Source: Beroe forskalii (lineage: Eukaryota; Ctenophora; Nuda; Beroida; Beroidae). Taken from it: a DNA stretch of 64,000 nt. Numbering within the stretch: position 1 is the first letter of the stretch; each line of letters begins with the position of its first letter. The notes under the pieces were generated by a model that was not told the origin of the DNA, did not search any database, and saw nothing but the letters and a program-made list of their open reading frames with translations. Positions 11,640-23,500 of this stretch are shown in pieces. A program made the position numbers and the translations under genes. The stretch is taken from contig WFMF01000662.1 in NCBI GenBank assembly GCA_011033025.1, forward strand, positions 1 through 64,000. Direction: 5' to 3'.

Positions 11640-14100
11640 TTTAGCTGAAATACAAGAAACCGAGAAGCCTGATTTCAGCATTTTTCAAGGTCAATGATTG
11701 CAGTTGATCCATATTTACAGGGCGTTTCAAGACATATGTCCAAATTTCAAATGGCTCTCAAAATCTAGCAAATATGAAAAACAGTGGAGTTTTTGATTTA
11801 TTTTGTTGTTAAGTGATCAATAAACTTTTTGTAATCATAATTCAAAATCCCTCCTAGCAAAGTACTGTACTCAATTTCTATAATAATTTTCTTTCGTTAA
11901 AATTTCCACCGAAATTATGAAATTTCCACTTTTTTCACAAATTTCCACGCAGATATCTGCCGGTCTGCTGTGGTTATTGGCGATGGGAGATAAACTGAAT
12001 AATAAAACAACAGAATTCTGAGAACAATGTTATAGTATTATAGGCTAGTCTCCACGCTCAAACAATATGATACTAGGTCCCTCGGACTTAAATTGCCATA
12101 GGTTGCATCATAAGCTCAAATTTGATTGTATAAAGTAGTGTTTTAAAGTAAGATAAGATAAGATGCCAAAATCGTAACATTTTGACAGTTTTATACTATT
12201 ATTACGAAATATGCAATATCAGCCCAGTTTTGTTCCAAACATGGTTCCATTTTTGGATTTGAAAAGTCAATAGCTGTAAAATGGTGCTTTGTAATTTTGT
12301 AGAAAGAAATTGTTCAAAAGAGAAAAATGAATTGCCCAGGCAATTAAGTATCACAAAAGTTACATTATTTGCTTTTACAGAGCCCCTGAATGAAAGATTG
12401 TCAGATCGATTTCTATCTTTCTATTAAAAATCATTATAATCCATAGATGATTTCTGACTTCTGAAATTTTCATTACAAAAGCTTTCAAAATTAGGAAGTG
12501 AATGAAGAAAAACGAAGAATAGTATTTTTGAAGTGGCCATTTGACCCCAGGTTCTAGCAAATGTGTCCATGACAACATGCTTTTAGATTTTTAGTGATGT
12601 TGCAGCAGCTTTAAGTTTAACCACTGCGTTCCTTCTCATATCATGGGATTTAAATAGTAAAGAATGCTTATTAAAAAACTGCTGCAGACCAAGACAACCA
12701 AATCCTTTTTGGTTTCGGGAAAAATAACATAACAAATATCATTTAATCTTACCTCTCTTAGAAACATCTGCCATGGGTTATGCTTGAGTAGGGTACAAAT
12801 CCCAACCTCAAGAGTAAGTTAATGAAATTTGGGGACCTCCAAATTTAGGATTGATTTGTTGAATGAATATCTTACTCCCAATTTCTAAATCTTATATTAT
12901 ATAATTTCGTAAGAGCACGTGAATTATGTCTGTGCTTCCGTACACAATTAAATTTGAGCTTGCCACGAAAATATCAAGGAAAACGAATGCGCAAGGGTGA
13001 AAGGAGGTGCCGTTGCTATGGAGATTGGATATTTGCGCACGTGCAACATAAAGTAGTTTGTAAAGCAGTGTTACTATTACATTAGTGATTTGAGATGTCG
13101 AGATGTTGCTTTTAAATGTTGATGTTTTTAAATTTGTAGTTCATGAGGCATGTGGGAATATTAAGGACAACAGTTATTGAAAGTTTAGGAAAGTAGGAAA
13201 TTATTACGAAAATAATCTCTAAGCGTTAGAGGTCAACCAATGCAATAAATTCGCATCGAACGATGTTCCTACGTCTCGGCGTGTTTCAAAATTAATGAGA
13301 AGTTCACGAAGTTCGATTCAGAACACTTCACGTAAACGTAAGAGAAAACAAAATTGTTGAACTAACCAAATGCGACACGTGTACGCGCATTTTAATCTTG
13401 CGCACAACGCAGAAACTCTGCGCGCGTTGCAAAGTTATTTCAGATATTAGGGTGCGCCCTTTTTTCAAAGTTTTTTAGGCACTTTGACTCGATTGTAGAT
13501 CTCAGTGAGCTGATCACGAGGATATAAAGTTTTTTGAAATTGGACAATGTCTTCCTTTGCCTCTGGGCGTTTTTATTTATTATTATTTTATTATAAGAGA
13601 CGGTAGGCTACTAAGCCTCTGGGCGTTTTTCTGTTTCATGACGTCACATCACGTGACCTGTCACGTGATCCGCCTGCTAGTATTTCATAATCCAAAGTCT
13701 TATCAGATATAAGTGTATGGGTATGTATATGACAATCATAAAACAAACATTGAATATCAATTTCATAATCCAAGGCTAGGGTGCACCGAAACAATTAAAT
13801 TTTTTGTGCTCAACCCCTGAGCATTAGATCTCGGTGAGACAAGACTGAAGCCAAGGATATCCGGTTTTATGAAATTGGCCCCAGGAACCCCTGGAGCGCT
13901 GACAATTTATGTTAGCCATACTTGTATGGAAGGCGTGAATGGCCTGAACATCCGCAGATTTTACACCTACTTAGATCCGCACGCATGACATACTGCTGCA
14001 GTTTGGCGAGATAGAGATCAATTGGGTGTACTTGACCCATGTTTGCTTTGCATGTAGAGAGTAATAAGCTGAGAATGACAGGGGCCAATCTTGCTAACTA
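11640..14100. other. Intergenic or transposon-derived sequence, no gene recognised
   Basis: No splice-bounded coding exon or well-supported element was found. Two imperfect copies of a TAGGGTGC...GATCTCGGTGAG...GATATCCGG-like stretch (about 13448-13560 and 13778-13880) suggest an old duplication. The only open frames are short and AT-rich. Confidence 0.4.
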
Positions 14101-16853
14101 GGGGGGGGTCCACCGGCCAACGGCCAATTGGCCGAAATTAGAAATTTTTTAGACGGTTTGCCGTTTTTCTATTTTTGATTTTTACCCTCTTTAGGGGGGG
14201 GGGGTCCAATCAAAAAACTCCCAGAGAGAAAGTTGCTTGTAATAGTTCTAAGAACACATCTGAGTACATTTCAAGACACTAATATCGAAATCACGAAAAA
14301 ATGTGATATTAAAGATAATTTAGCTCATTTTCGTAGTCTATTACTTTTAGCAACTCATGGACCAGGATCATCCTCCTTAATTCTGATGAAAGGGCTTGCC
14401 AATTAAGACTGCGGCACAGAGTCCTGACATTGGACTATTGGAGCTAAAGTTGGCCTCCCAGAATTCTGTCAACCTCAAGGCCCTGCAACCAGTTAAATCC
14501 ACTCCTGCTTCCACTTCCGGGGCCTTTCCAGTTTCAACCACTAATATCATCTTTCCACAACTTATATTACCTCCTTCAACACCAGTGCTTCCTTCAGCTT
14601 CACCTCCTGACTTCATTCTTCCACCGTCCTTCTTTCCAGTACAGCCCTCTTTGCCCCAATTTAGCCTTGAAAGTGCCCCTGCCCATCTAGTCGCCCTGCC
14701 TCAGTGCCTCACACTATAGTACCATGGATTCCTCAGCCCTGTCCCGCCTTAGTGCCTTGGCCTCCTCCTCAACTTCCTCTTGATCAGCCACTGCTCCTCA
14801 ACTTCGTTCTGAGTCTTGTATCCAGTCTCCTCCTCAGTATTTTCATCCTGTCTTGCAGCTCCTGGCCCTCGCCATTGGATAACTAAACTAAGAACACATC
14901 TGAGTACATTTCAAGACACTAATATCGAAATCACGAAAAAATGTGATATTAAAGATAATTTAGCTCATTTTCGTAGTCTATTACTTTTAGCAACTCATGG
15001 ACCAGGATCATCCTCCTTAATTCTGATGAAAGGGCTTGCCAATTAAGACTATGCACAGAGTCCTGACATTGGACTATTGGAGCTAAAGTTGGCCTCCCAG
15101 AATTCTGTCAACCTCAAGGCCCTGCAAACCAGTTAAATCCACTCCTGCTTCCACTTCCAAGGGCCTTTCCAGTTTCAACCACTAATATCATCTTTCCACA
15201 ACTTATATTACCTCCTTCAACACCAGTGCTTCCTTCAGCTTCACCTCCTGACTTCATTCTTCCACCATCCTTTTCCAGTACAGCCCTCTTTGCCCCAATT
15301 TAGCCTTTGAAAGTGCCCCGGCCCATCTAGTCGCCCTGCCTCAGTGCCTCACACTATAGTACCATGGATTCCTCAGCCCTGTCCCGCCTTAGTGCCTTGG
15401 CCTCCTCCTCAACTTCCTCTTGATCAGCCACTGCTCCTCAACTTCGTTCTGAGTCTTGTATCCAGTCTCCTCCTCAGTATTTTCATCCTGTCTTGCAGCT
15501 CCTGGCCCTCGCCATTGGATTCCTTGTCCATCCCAATCGAGTGTTGCAGAAACCACCAACTCCCCCTCCTGCTGCACACAGATCTATCCCTCTACCTGGG
15601 TGCAAACCTTGGTGCCTAGAGAGGAATTGCTTAGCCTGCACATCCTGGATATGATGGTACATCCGGTCCCCAAGCTACAACAGATCAGCTCTACCTTTAC
15701 CAGAAAGTTCCTCTATCTCTCTATCATAGGCACCTTATAATTGGAGATCCTATGAATAATGAGGGTCTCACTGTCACTGTACACATCTGCAAAGGGGGAT
15801 TTCATCCTGACCAGGTGGCCAGGTGCTTCCTCTGCTCAGAGCACCATAAAACCGGTAAAGGGACATTTAACCCCCAACATTACATCACCTATACTTCCAA
15901 CCTGTAGAGGAAAGCGGGATCAAACATCACAGTTCGAGGATTGCGGCGACATTTAACCCCACCCCCACCCCCTGAAATTGCATTCATCGATGAATCAACA
16001 GATCAAACGCAATGATCCAGCTTATTCAAGGTCTTTAAGTGGGATGAACCTCTCCTGAACCAAGATGTTCTGTGCCTACAGAGGAGACGTGTTCAAGCCA
16101 TCTGAGGATCCAGATCCTCATCCGGAACTACTCCAGACCTACTGCTGACAGCTTCCTGACTATGACTACATGTCTTATAGATCAAGTGTTGGGGGTGTAT
16201 TGACTTGACTACAAAAAGGCCAAGCCAATCACAGGAATCATTGCAAACTATATGGCCTTAGTACTTGGACTGCATAAACTATTTAGGACTGCTAGGCAAG
16301 CTGACAAGGGCTCGTGAATGTCATCTCTAGGTTATAAACATGCAGGGAGACAGTCAATAGAATCATTCGTTTCATACATGAACAGGAAATAGTTGCAGGT
16401 GTGGCAGGGAATCAGTGATAAGACAACTTGACTATACTTCAATGGATTTTTAAGGCTATAAGGGAAGAACTTTACAGGTTGGATGGTCTACACATGAACT
16501 TATCAAGGGTTAATCTACATATCCTAGACCAATTAACAACTTTCAAAAGTTTATTTCGGCAACATAAAACAGCATTATATAAACATATGGAGCTTGGGCC
16601 TTCTTCAAGCACAGGGGCTAATTTCGACTGTTTCAACAACCTTGATTGATACATTTGACACCCCCACCAATCAAATTAGCAGGAAAATGCAAGTTATAGA
16701 AATTGTAACAACTTTTTCTCTCACAACTTTCAACTATAATGCTTCTGACCAAACCAGGGCTGAAAAGGAAAAACGGCCAACCCGGCCCAGCGACCAGTGG
16801 CCGAAACACCAAATTTTTAAGACGGTTGGCCGTTGGCCGGTGGACCCCCCCCC
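14101..16853. mobile_element. GC-ended TIR element with an internal tandem duplication
   Basis: The left end (GGGGGGGTCCACCGGCCAAC) and the inverted right end carry the same 26-bp terminal repeat, GTCCACCGGCCAACGGCC being the core. The interior contains a tandem duplication with a 640-bp spacing: the AGAACACATCTGAGTACATT block occurs at 14251 and again at 14891. Translated fragments are proline/serine-rich or include a DGLHxNLSRV motif near 16480, but no transposase, reverse transcriptase or integrase domain is recognised and every frame is interrupted. A more diverged relative lies at 520-3494. Confidence 0.7.
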
Positions 16854-17398
16854 CTATTATTGTTCATAATCTGTTGTTAAGTTATTTTTATCAAATTATT
16901 TGCAATGTAGCCGCACATGAATGCAAGGCATTAGTAATTTATTGTGGGTACCTCGACATAAGGGTGCTTAATATAGTGATATAATATGGTGAAATTAGTT
17001 TGAATATTTGAGTTGATGTTATGTCAAAAATATTATCTTATCTTATCTCTCTGTCCTCAGTAGGTTTCCATAGTTACCTTAAGTCCATAATGTATTATTA
17101 CCTCAGTTTTGTCGTTCTTATACTCAGTTGCTGACTGTTGTTACTATGTGATTCTCATCATTCTCATTCTCTACTTTTGATAACTTACTTTATGACCCTA
17201 TTTTAACATAGCTTTACTTCAGAACTCAGTCTCAAAGCTATAGGCATTCCTCAACTTTCCTCACTACTTCCATCATCACTTTGTGGGCATATCATCCTCC
17301 CTTGATGACTCAAGACTAAGAACTTAGAAACTTCCAGCTCTAAGACTCCCTAGTGTATCCATGAACTATATAAGAAAGATATAGTGTTTTCTATCAAC

Positions 17399-18140
17399 GT
17401 TGATACTAAAAGGTGGAACCACCCGAAACCACCCAAAACCACCCGAAACCACCCGAAACCACCCCCGAAACCACCCAACATAACTCCGAAACCACCGAAA
17501 CCAGCCGAAACCAGCCGAAACCAGCCGAAACCATCCGAAACCACCAACCACCCAAACCACCCAACCCACCCAACCCAGCCAGCGGTGGGTTGGGTGGTTC
17601 AATGGTTGGGTTGGTTTCGGTCCTGTTTAAGTGAAATTTTGGGTCGTTTGGGCTGGTTCTGGCTAATTTCGGGATAATTTTGAAATTTTAGCATAAATTG
17701 GGAACTTAAAACACCGAAACCACGCTTGAAACCACCCGAAACCACCCAAAACCACGAAACCACCCAAACCACCCGAACCACCCAAAACCACCCGAACCAC
17801 CTGAAACCACCCAAAATTCATATTTTGGGTTTGTTTGGTAATAATGTTCGGTAGTTCAAAAACAAAGGTAAAATTTTGGCTCGTTTCAAAATTTTAAATT
17901 GGGAACCAAAATGACCCAAAACGACCAACCCACCTGAAACTATCCAAAATCCATATTCTGGGGTGTGGGTTTCGGATAGTTCAATCAAGTAAAATTTTGG
18001 TTCTGTTTGCGCTAGTTTCGAAATTTTTATAATTGGGGTATTCAAACCACCTGAAACCAGCCGATTCACACAAAATATGAATTATGCACTTTGTGCTGTT
18101 TTATGGTTTCGAAACAACCCAAACAACCCACAACAACTGA
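17399..18140. repeat. 10-bp satellite (CCGAAACCAC) in alternating orientation
   Basis: The array starts right after GATACTAAAAGGTGG. It has CCGAAACCAC-type decamers on the plus strand to about 17580, then the complementary orientation, then alternating blocks separated by AT-rich spacers. It shares its edge motif and its strand-switching layout with 6805-7443 but has a different unit (CCAC for CAAC). Its open frames (PKPPETTRN-like or GFGWFR-like) come from the repeat. Confidence 0.75.
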
Positions 18141-18361
18141 AACCACCCAAACGATGAATTTGGGTTATGGTGGACTGACGGTTTCTAAACTGGCAATTGT
18201 GATCATATCAATCATTCTCTCCGATATAACATTTTGATACTCTGTCGATTTACGTTAACTTAGTAGGGTACCATTAATCCAATCTCCATTATATGATGTA
18301 TAGCTCTGTTACCAAATAAAATGAGAAATTTGTAACTTTCGAAATTTAATGATCACATGCA

Positions 18362-18461
18362 NNNNNNNNNNNNNNNNNNNNNNNNNNNNNNNNNNNNNNN
18401 NNNNNNNNNNNNNNNNNNNNNNNNNNNNNNNNNNNNNNNNNNNNNNNNNNNNNNNNNNNNN
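18362..18461. other. Assembly gap of exactly 100 N
   Basis: One hundred consecutive N bases mark a scaffold join of arbitrary length. Distances across this point, and any exon spanning it, cannot be trusted. Confidence 0.99.
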
Positions 18462-19649
18462 TTTTTTCAACCGAGATTCCAAATGGAAATGAAAAATTTT
18501 TAAAGACTAAAACAATCCCATACCATGAGGGCAAACAACTTTCTTGGTCATCAATGGTAAGGTCTGAGGTTCATAAGTCAAGTCTTCTTCACCATCTAAC
18601 TCCTTCTCTTTTACAGCACCACATGGTTTTTATTCACCTTTCCCTTCCTTTGGCATCCTCAACCTAAAAAAGTGAATGAATAAATGAAAGACTTACTGGG
18701 ATACTCCTAATATTTTAGTTAGGTTAAGCTAGTCAAATTATATCTGTTACAAAAATTTGGTGAATGTATCTGCATTCTGCATGCTCCAAATCTAAATTAT
18801 AAAGATTTTCATAACTTTTGTGCTGTAAAACCTTATAATTGAATTGAATTGGGGACATCACTTTGCATTTCATTTGCAGGAAGTTAACAACTACCTCTTG
18901 AAATTTTAGCAACTCTTAAAACAAAATAAATTAGTTTTATCCTATTTGGGTAATAATTAATTAATTAATTAGTTCTCATGATATAAAGTGTGTCAATTTG
19001 GGTAATAAATTGATATTTAATAAATATACAGGAAACATACTGCTGCTTGCAAGTGCAAAGTACTACAACAAAACTGGTGACCAGAGATGCATGGATCAAC
19101 AATATTATAATGAAATTCATTATTCAAATGGAATTTGGGTAAAAATGACTCTAAACTTTCAATTAAAGAAGTAAAAAATAGCTGTCAACAGTCTAGCTAT
19201 ATGAAAATCAAAAACAAATTAAAATTGAAAGAAATACTAATCAAAATGAACTGACGCCATAAATCTTAAAAGTTCAAATTCATCCCTGGGACAAATGATG
19301 CCCATAAATCCATTTTGACCCAACAACTTTCAATTGACCCATCTACTTTAAGGCCTCTTGGAAACCATGATATTACCAATATAATACAATACAACACGAT
19401 TCTGACATGAAAACAGTGCTCAAAAGATTGCATCGTTCAAAAATCAAAAAGTCACAAAACTAAAATAAGGGTTGATTGAGAGAATAAATTATTAAATCCA
19501 TCAATTGATCCTATACTTTTCTTCGCCACTTAATTTTGCTATCTGATATCTTAATGTTGGAAATCAGACCTATTTATGGAAATCAGAACTATTTAAACTT
19601 TAAAAATTTTTTTAAACCCAGAGGAGACTGGTGATGTTCCACACAGTAA

Positions 19650-19990
19650 GAGACCTTGCTAAACACGTATATCCCTGTGGCTCGCGCGGCGCGTACACAC
19701 ACACACACCTAGGCCTATAGGTGGGCTTAGGAATAAGAGACCGATTCTTAGTACTTTTTGCGCGGCGCGCTCGCTCATCTCCGATTCGTTTCACTTTGCT
19801 AATCTTGCCTTGCTAAACACATATATCCCTGTTTTGTGTGCGCGGCATTCCTTTCCTAAGCCCGCATAGGTGTGTGTGTACGCGCCGCGCGCTTCCCAAC
19901 TGGAGAAGCGCGCAGCGCCACACAGAATAAACGTATTTAGCAATGCAAATGCGCGGCGTAAAGACGAAATATAAACATTTCTGTACGCCG
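19650..19990. repeat. Two copies of a short dispersed GC-rich repeat
   Basis: The consensus runs from GCTAAACACGTATATCCCTG through a CG-rich centre (GCGCGCGGCGCGTAC) to ACACACCTATGCGGGCTTAG, about 65-80 bp. Copies occur at about 19658-19735 and 19808-19945. Others appear near 6735, 51322-51384 (inverted) and 51680-51755. The recurrence identifies a small mobile repeat of unknown class. The long open frames across it are not genes. Confidence 0.6.
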
Positions 19991-20535
19991 CGCACATAAA
20001 ACTGCAGTTGGAACTGCCCACTGTAAGGGCAAATTCAATTGAATTGTGGTTCGAAGGGACACGATAGACTGTCTTATTTTCAAAGTGAAATGAAAGGGGT
20101 TTAAAATGAACCCCTTGACAATGATAATAGACACAAATTAACAAGATTTAAGATAAATACTACGAAGAGCAAATAGCTTCACCAATGTCCTCTGACCCCC
20201 ATCGCGTCAGAAAACTACGTCCAATACGAATACCACATGCTGTGCCACCGTTATCAGTATCACTATTAGCCACTCCGCAAGCGACCAAGATGTTAAACAT
20301 GTGATGACATTGACAGCTGCAGCAGACCACTCTCAGTACCATTATCAAAGCGGTCAATACCAAATCAAATACTATGCTAACAATAAATTAATTTGAAATT
20401 TCCGTGCTAACAAGCTGTAACAAAATCCTGTGTTTTGCAAAAAGCAACTTAAACTAAACGAAACTGCCATGCCAGCCCTCACGAATTAACTTATAAAAAC
20501 TACATCGTCATATGAAATGCGACTAATTTAACGCA

Positions 20536-23500
20536 CTACCATAGCAGTTCATTGACCTTCAAATACAAATATTCTTCAGTCTGCGTCAGAGAAACCTCCT
20601 CCAAACTCTCGATCCTTTTGTCAAACTTCGCCAAGTGGAACTGCACTTTGGTCTGGACTATGGGGACAGTGAGCAGCTTCACCGCCACCTTGCTCAGCAC
20701 CTTGAAAGTAGCGGCATTATCCCTCCAGAACTCCAGAGGATTGGTAGTTTCATCAGCAACAGAAACCTGCAGGTACTCTCTGATCTCCTTGTCTAAAGGA
20801 GAGAGGGGCCGGAACTCGTCCAGAGAGCTGGCGGTCTCGCTGCTGGAGAAGTAGGTGAACAGCTTGATCCGCTTACTCTCGGGCTGAGGGCTCTCAGATT
20901 TCACTTCAACGCTGAAAGGATGCGATAGGTCATGCCTTCATAATCAATCAGATGCCAATTTATAAATTTTCTACTGGAATAGCTCCAGGATTGAAGTTTG
21001 CAGGATATGAATGAAATTTATGAACGTATATCTCAGAATTTAAACTCACTTCTCTTTCTCGAGCAACTCGTCTTCAGAGAGACACATGCCCCTCAACTGA
21101 GACACAACACTCACTTCCTCCTCCTTATCTCCACACCACACCAGCTTAAATCTGTGGGAGGGGTTGTTACAAGGGGGGGGGTCAAATCTCCCAGCAGGGG
21201 TTAAAAACTGAAGGAGGAGCCGGGGGTTATTACGCGCATAACGTATTGAATGTAAGCAACAGTGTAAAAATAACTGGTGGGTCATATGGCATTAAAACGG
21301 ATGGCTTGCCTGGCCTCTATTCAAGTGCATGAAGTAAATTGATACTCCTTTAAAACTCTACCTGGGGTCAAGGAACGTGGCTGCTCTGAAGAGAGCTTTG
21401 GAGTTGATGTTGTCCAGGTATTCCCTCAGTGAGTCTATCAGTGAGCTAGTCAGCTCTGTCCTAGGCTTCTGTTCCAGCAGTTTTATCAGCGACATTATGG
21501 ATGGGATGGCTACTGAGATCAGCAACTGCTCGGTCTTCAGCAGCTCGAATATCTCTTTAAAGGGCTCCAGAGCACAGAGCACTTCGGAGAGGGCTGTCAG
21601 ATCTGTCTTACTTATCTGACTCTGCTCACACGACCATTTGGGGGTGTCTGAAATGGTATTCCTCATATTATTAACATGACAAACAATGTAGCAAAGGACT
21701 ATAGATCTTGGTTACAACTTACAATTGAATGGAACTAAGTATCGAATGTATGTATAAAACTAAGTATCGAATGTAAGTATGAAATTGAGTATCAAATAAA
21801 GCTGACATATTTAACTAACCAGTGTCGTAGATGACGTTGAAGTCGTGTGGTGTGGTAGTGAGTTCTGTCTTGACTCTGGAGGCCAGGTCACAGTTCAGAA
21901 GGGAGGAGAGGATCATAGAGTTAGCTGTGTCAGGAAGGGGGTCACACACTTCCACCTCAATACCTGGGGTGGAAAAGGGGGATGAGCTCGAAACCTGGGT
22001 ATTGAGGTACAACCTACACTTATACACAAGCTCGATACCTGGGGTTCTTAACATTGGGGGACCTTGTTACTTGATGTGGAAAGTCCGGGAGGGGATATTC
22101 ATGTGGTGCTACTGAGATTGACTTTTCAGGGTCTATTTCAGGGTAAGAAGAATGTAGATCTTTTAGTTCTACCAACAACCAAAATACCGTGGATTCAGCG
22201 ACAAAATGATTATAAAGAACTTTAAAAGAGAGTAGCTTTACCAGCAAGAGATTTAGGCAGACACACAGGCTCCAAATGGATATCAGTCTCGTTAGGAAGG
22301 TTCAGGATGGAGAAGTTACTGTTATTCGTCATGTCTGTTCCCAAAATCTTGAATACCTGTGAAAAAGTTTTCTATGAAGCAATAAAAACGACGAGCTGAA
22401 AATTGCCTCACGGCTGAGCAAGAAGCAAATAATTGGAGAAAATTTTGAAGCGTCCCAAAATTGACCCTGTAGGCGCGTGTCTATGTTTCTTTTTATTTCC
22501 ACGATCAAATAAATGGCCTTAAAACTCCACATCTTATGGATCTTCTGGATAAAACCCCCCGTTTTAATTGATAAGCAACCCAATTACCTTGGTTTGTAGG
22601 TTGTGTTTGACCAGCAGATCAAGGAATGCTTACCTTGGTTTGTAGGTTGTGTTTGACCAGCAGGTCAAGGAATGCTTACCTTGGTCTGTAAGTTATGTTT
22701 GACCAGTAAGTCAAGGAATGCTTACCTTGGTCTGTAAGTTATGTTTGACCAGCAGATCAAGGAATGATCTCTCGAACTGCGAGGTAGAAGCGAAGTATTT
22801 GACACTGAGGAGATCGCTGCTGAGCTTCCAGTTGGTGTCAAGGTAGTGGACTGACACTGCGAACAGAACCAAGTTGTTCTTCTTACGTTGCGTTGTCACC
22901 ACGATGTTAACACTGCTCACATCCTGTAATAGACAATGTTAATCCTTGTAGTGATGGCACTTTTCAAAACCAAGGAAATATTTCCTACCTCTTATACTTA
23001 TGAAAGCCTCTGTGCCTGTGATGTTGATAGCCCGATGAGCTCAGTGGATTTCCTTGCAGCACGGTTTAATAACTTAATTGAAACTGAGAGACCGTACAAG
23101 CCAATGTGGCAGATAAACAAAAGATTCCATGAAATACCTGTAAAGTGCAGGTGATTCCATGATATAAAATACCTGTAAAGTGCAGGTAATGCTTGAGGTC
23201 ACGTGACTGACACAGGTGGGCACCAACACGTTCTGCAGAACTGAGCTGGAGTAGGGCTTCTGTGGGGCCCGCTGCGGAAGAAGAGGGGTTAGTGAGAGGT
23301 GGAGGGAGATTTCCCGAGGGAACAGCCGGGCGATTTATCCAGTTTACACCTGCAGCCGTAAGGCGAAGTTCTATCTGCTATCTAGTCACCTATGAAAACA
23401 GCAGAAGTCGTTTAAAAGGGAGGGAGAAGGAAGGTGTTTGGGGTTAAGAAAGTTGATTTGCCGATTTGGGGGTATGCTTTGCAGTTCTGCATGGTAGCGC

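Noticed and set aside
16428-16649. DGLHMNLSRV frame in the GC-ended element as an SGNH hydrolase domain
   Set aside because: Only one short motif is suggestive. The frame is interrupted and the catalytic blocks are not visible.
18524-18655. Minus-strand coding-like stretch (DLTYEPQTLPLMTKKVVCPHG) ending at a GTATGG donor next to the N gap
   Set aside because: A stop lies inside the frame after MPKEGKGE, no good minus-strand acceptor is visible, and a plus-strand acceptor-like CTTTTACAG overlaps it. It may be an exon with an error but cannot be supported.
19612-20144. Overlapping open frames across the GC-rich dispersed repeats
   Set aside because: They cross repeat copies found at 6.7 and 51 kb and have no domain content.
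20160-20363. Cys-rich 67-codon minus-strand frame (MVLRVVCCSCQCHH...)
   Set aside because: No family, splice signal or upstream context supports it. It lies between the BED-hAT stop codon and repeats and could be 3' UTR.
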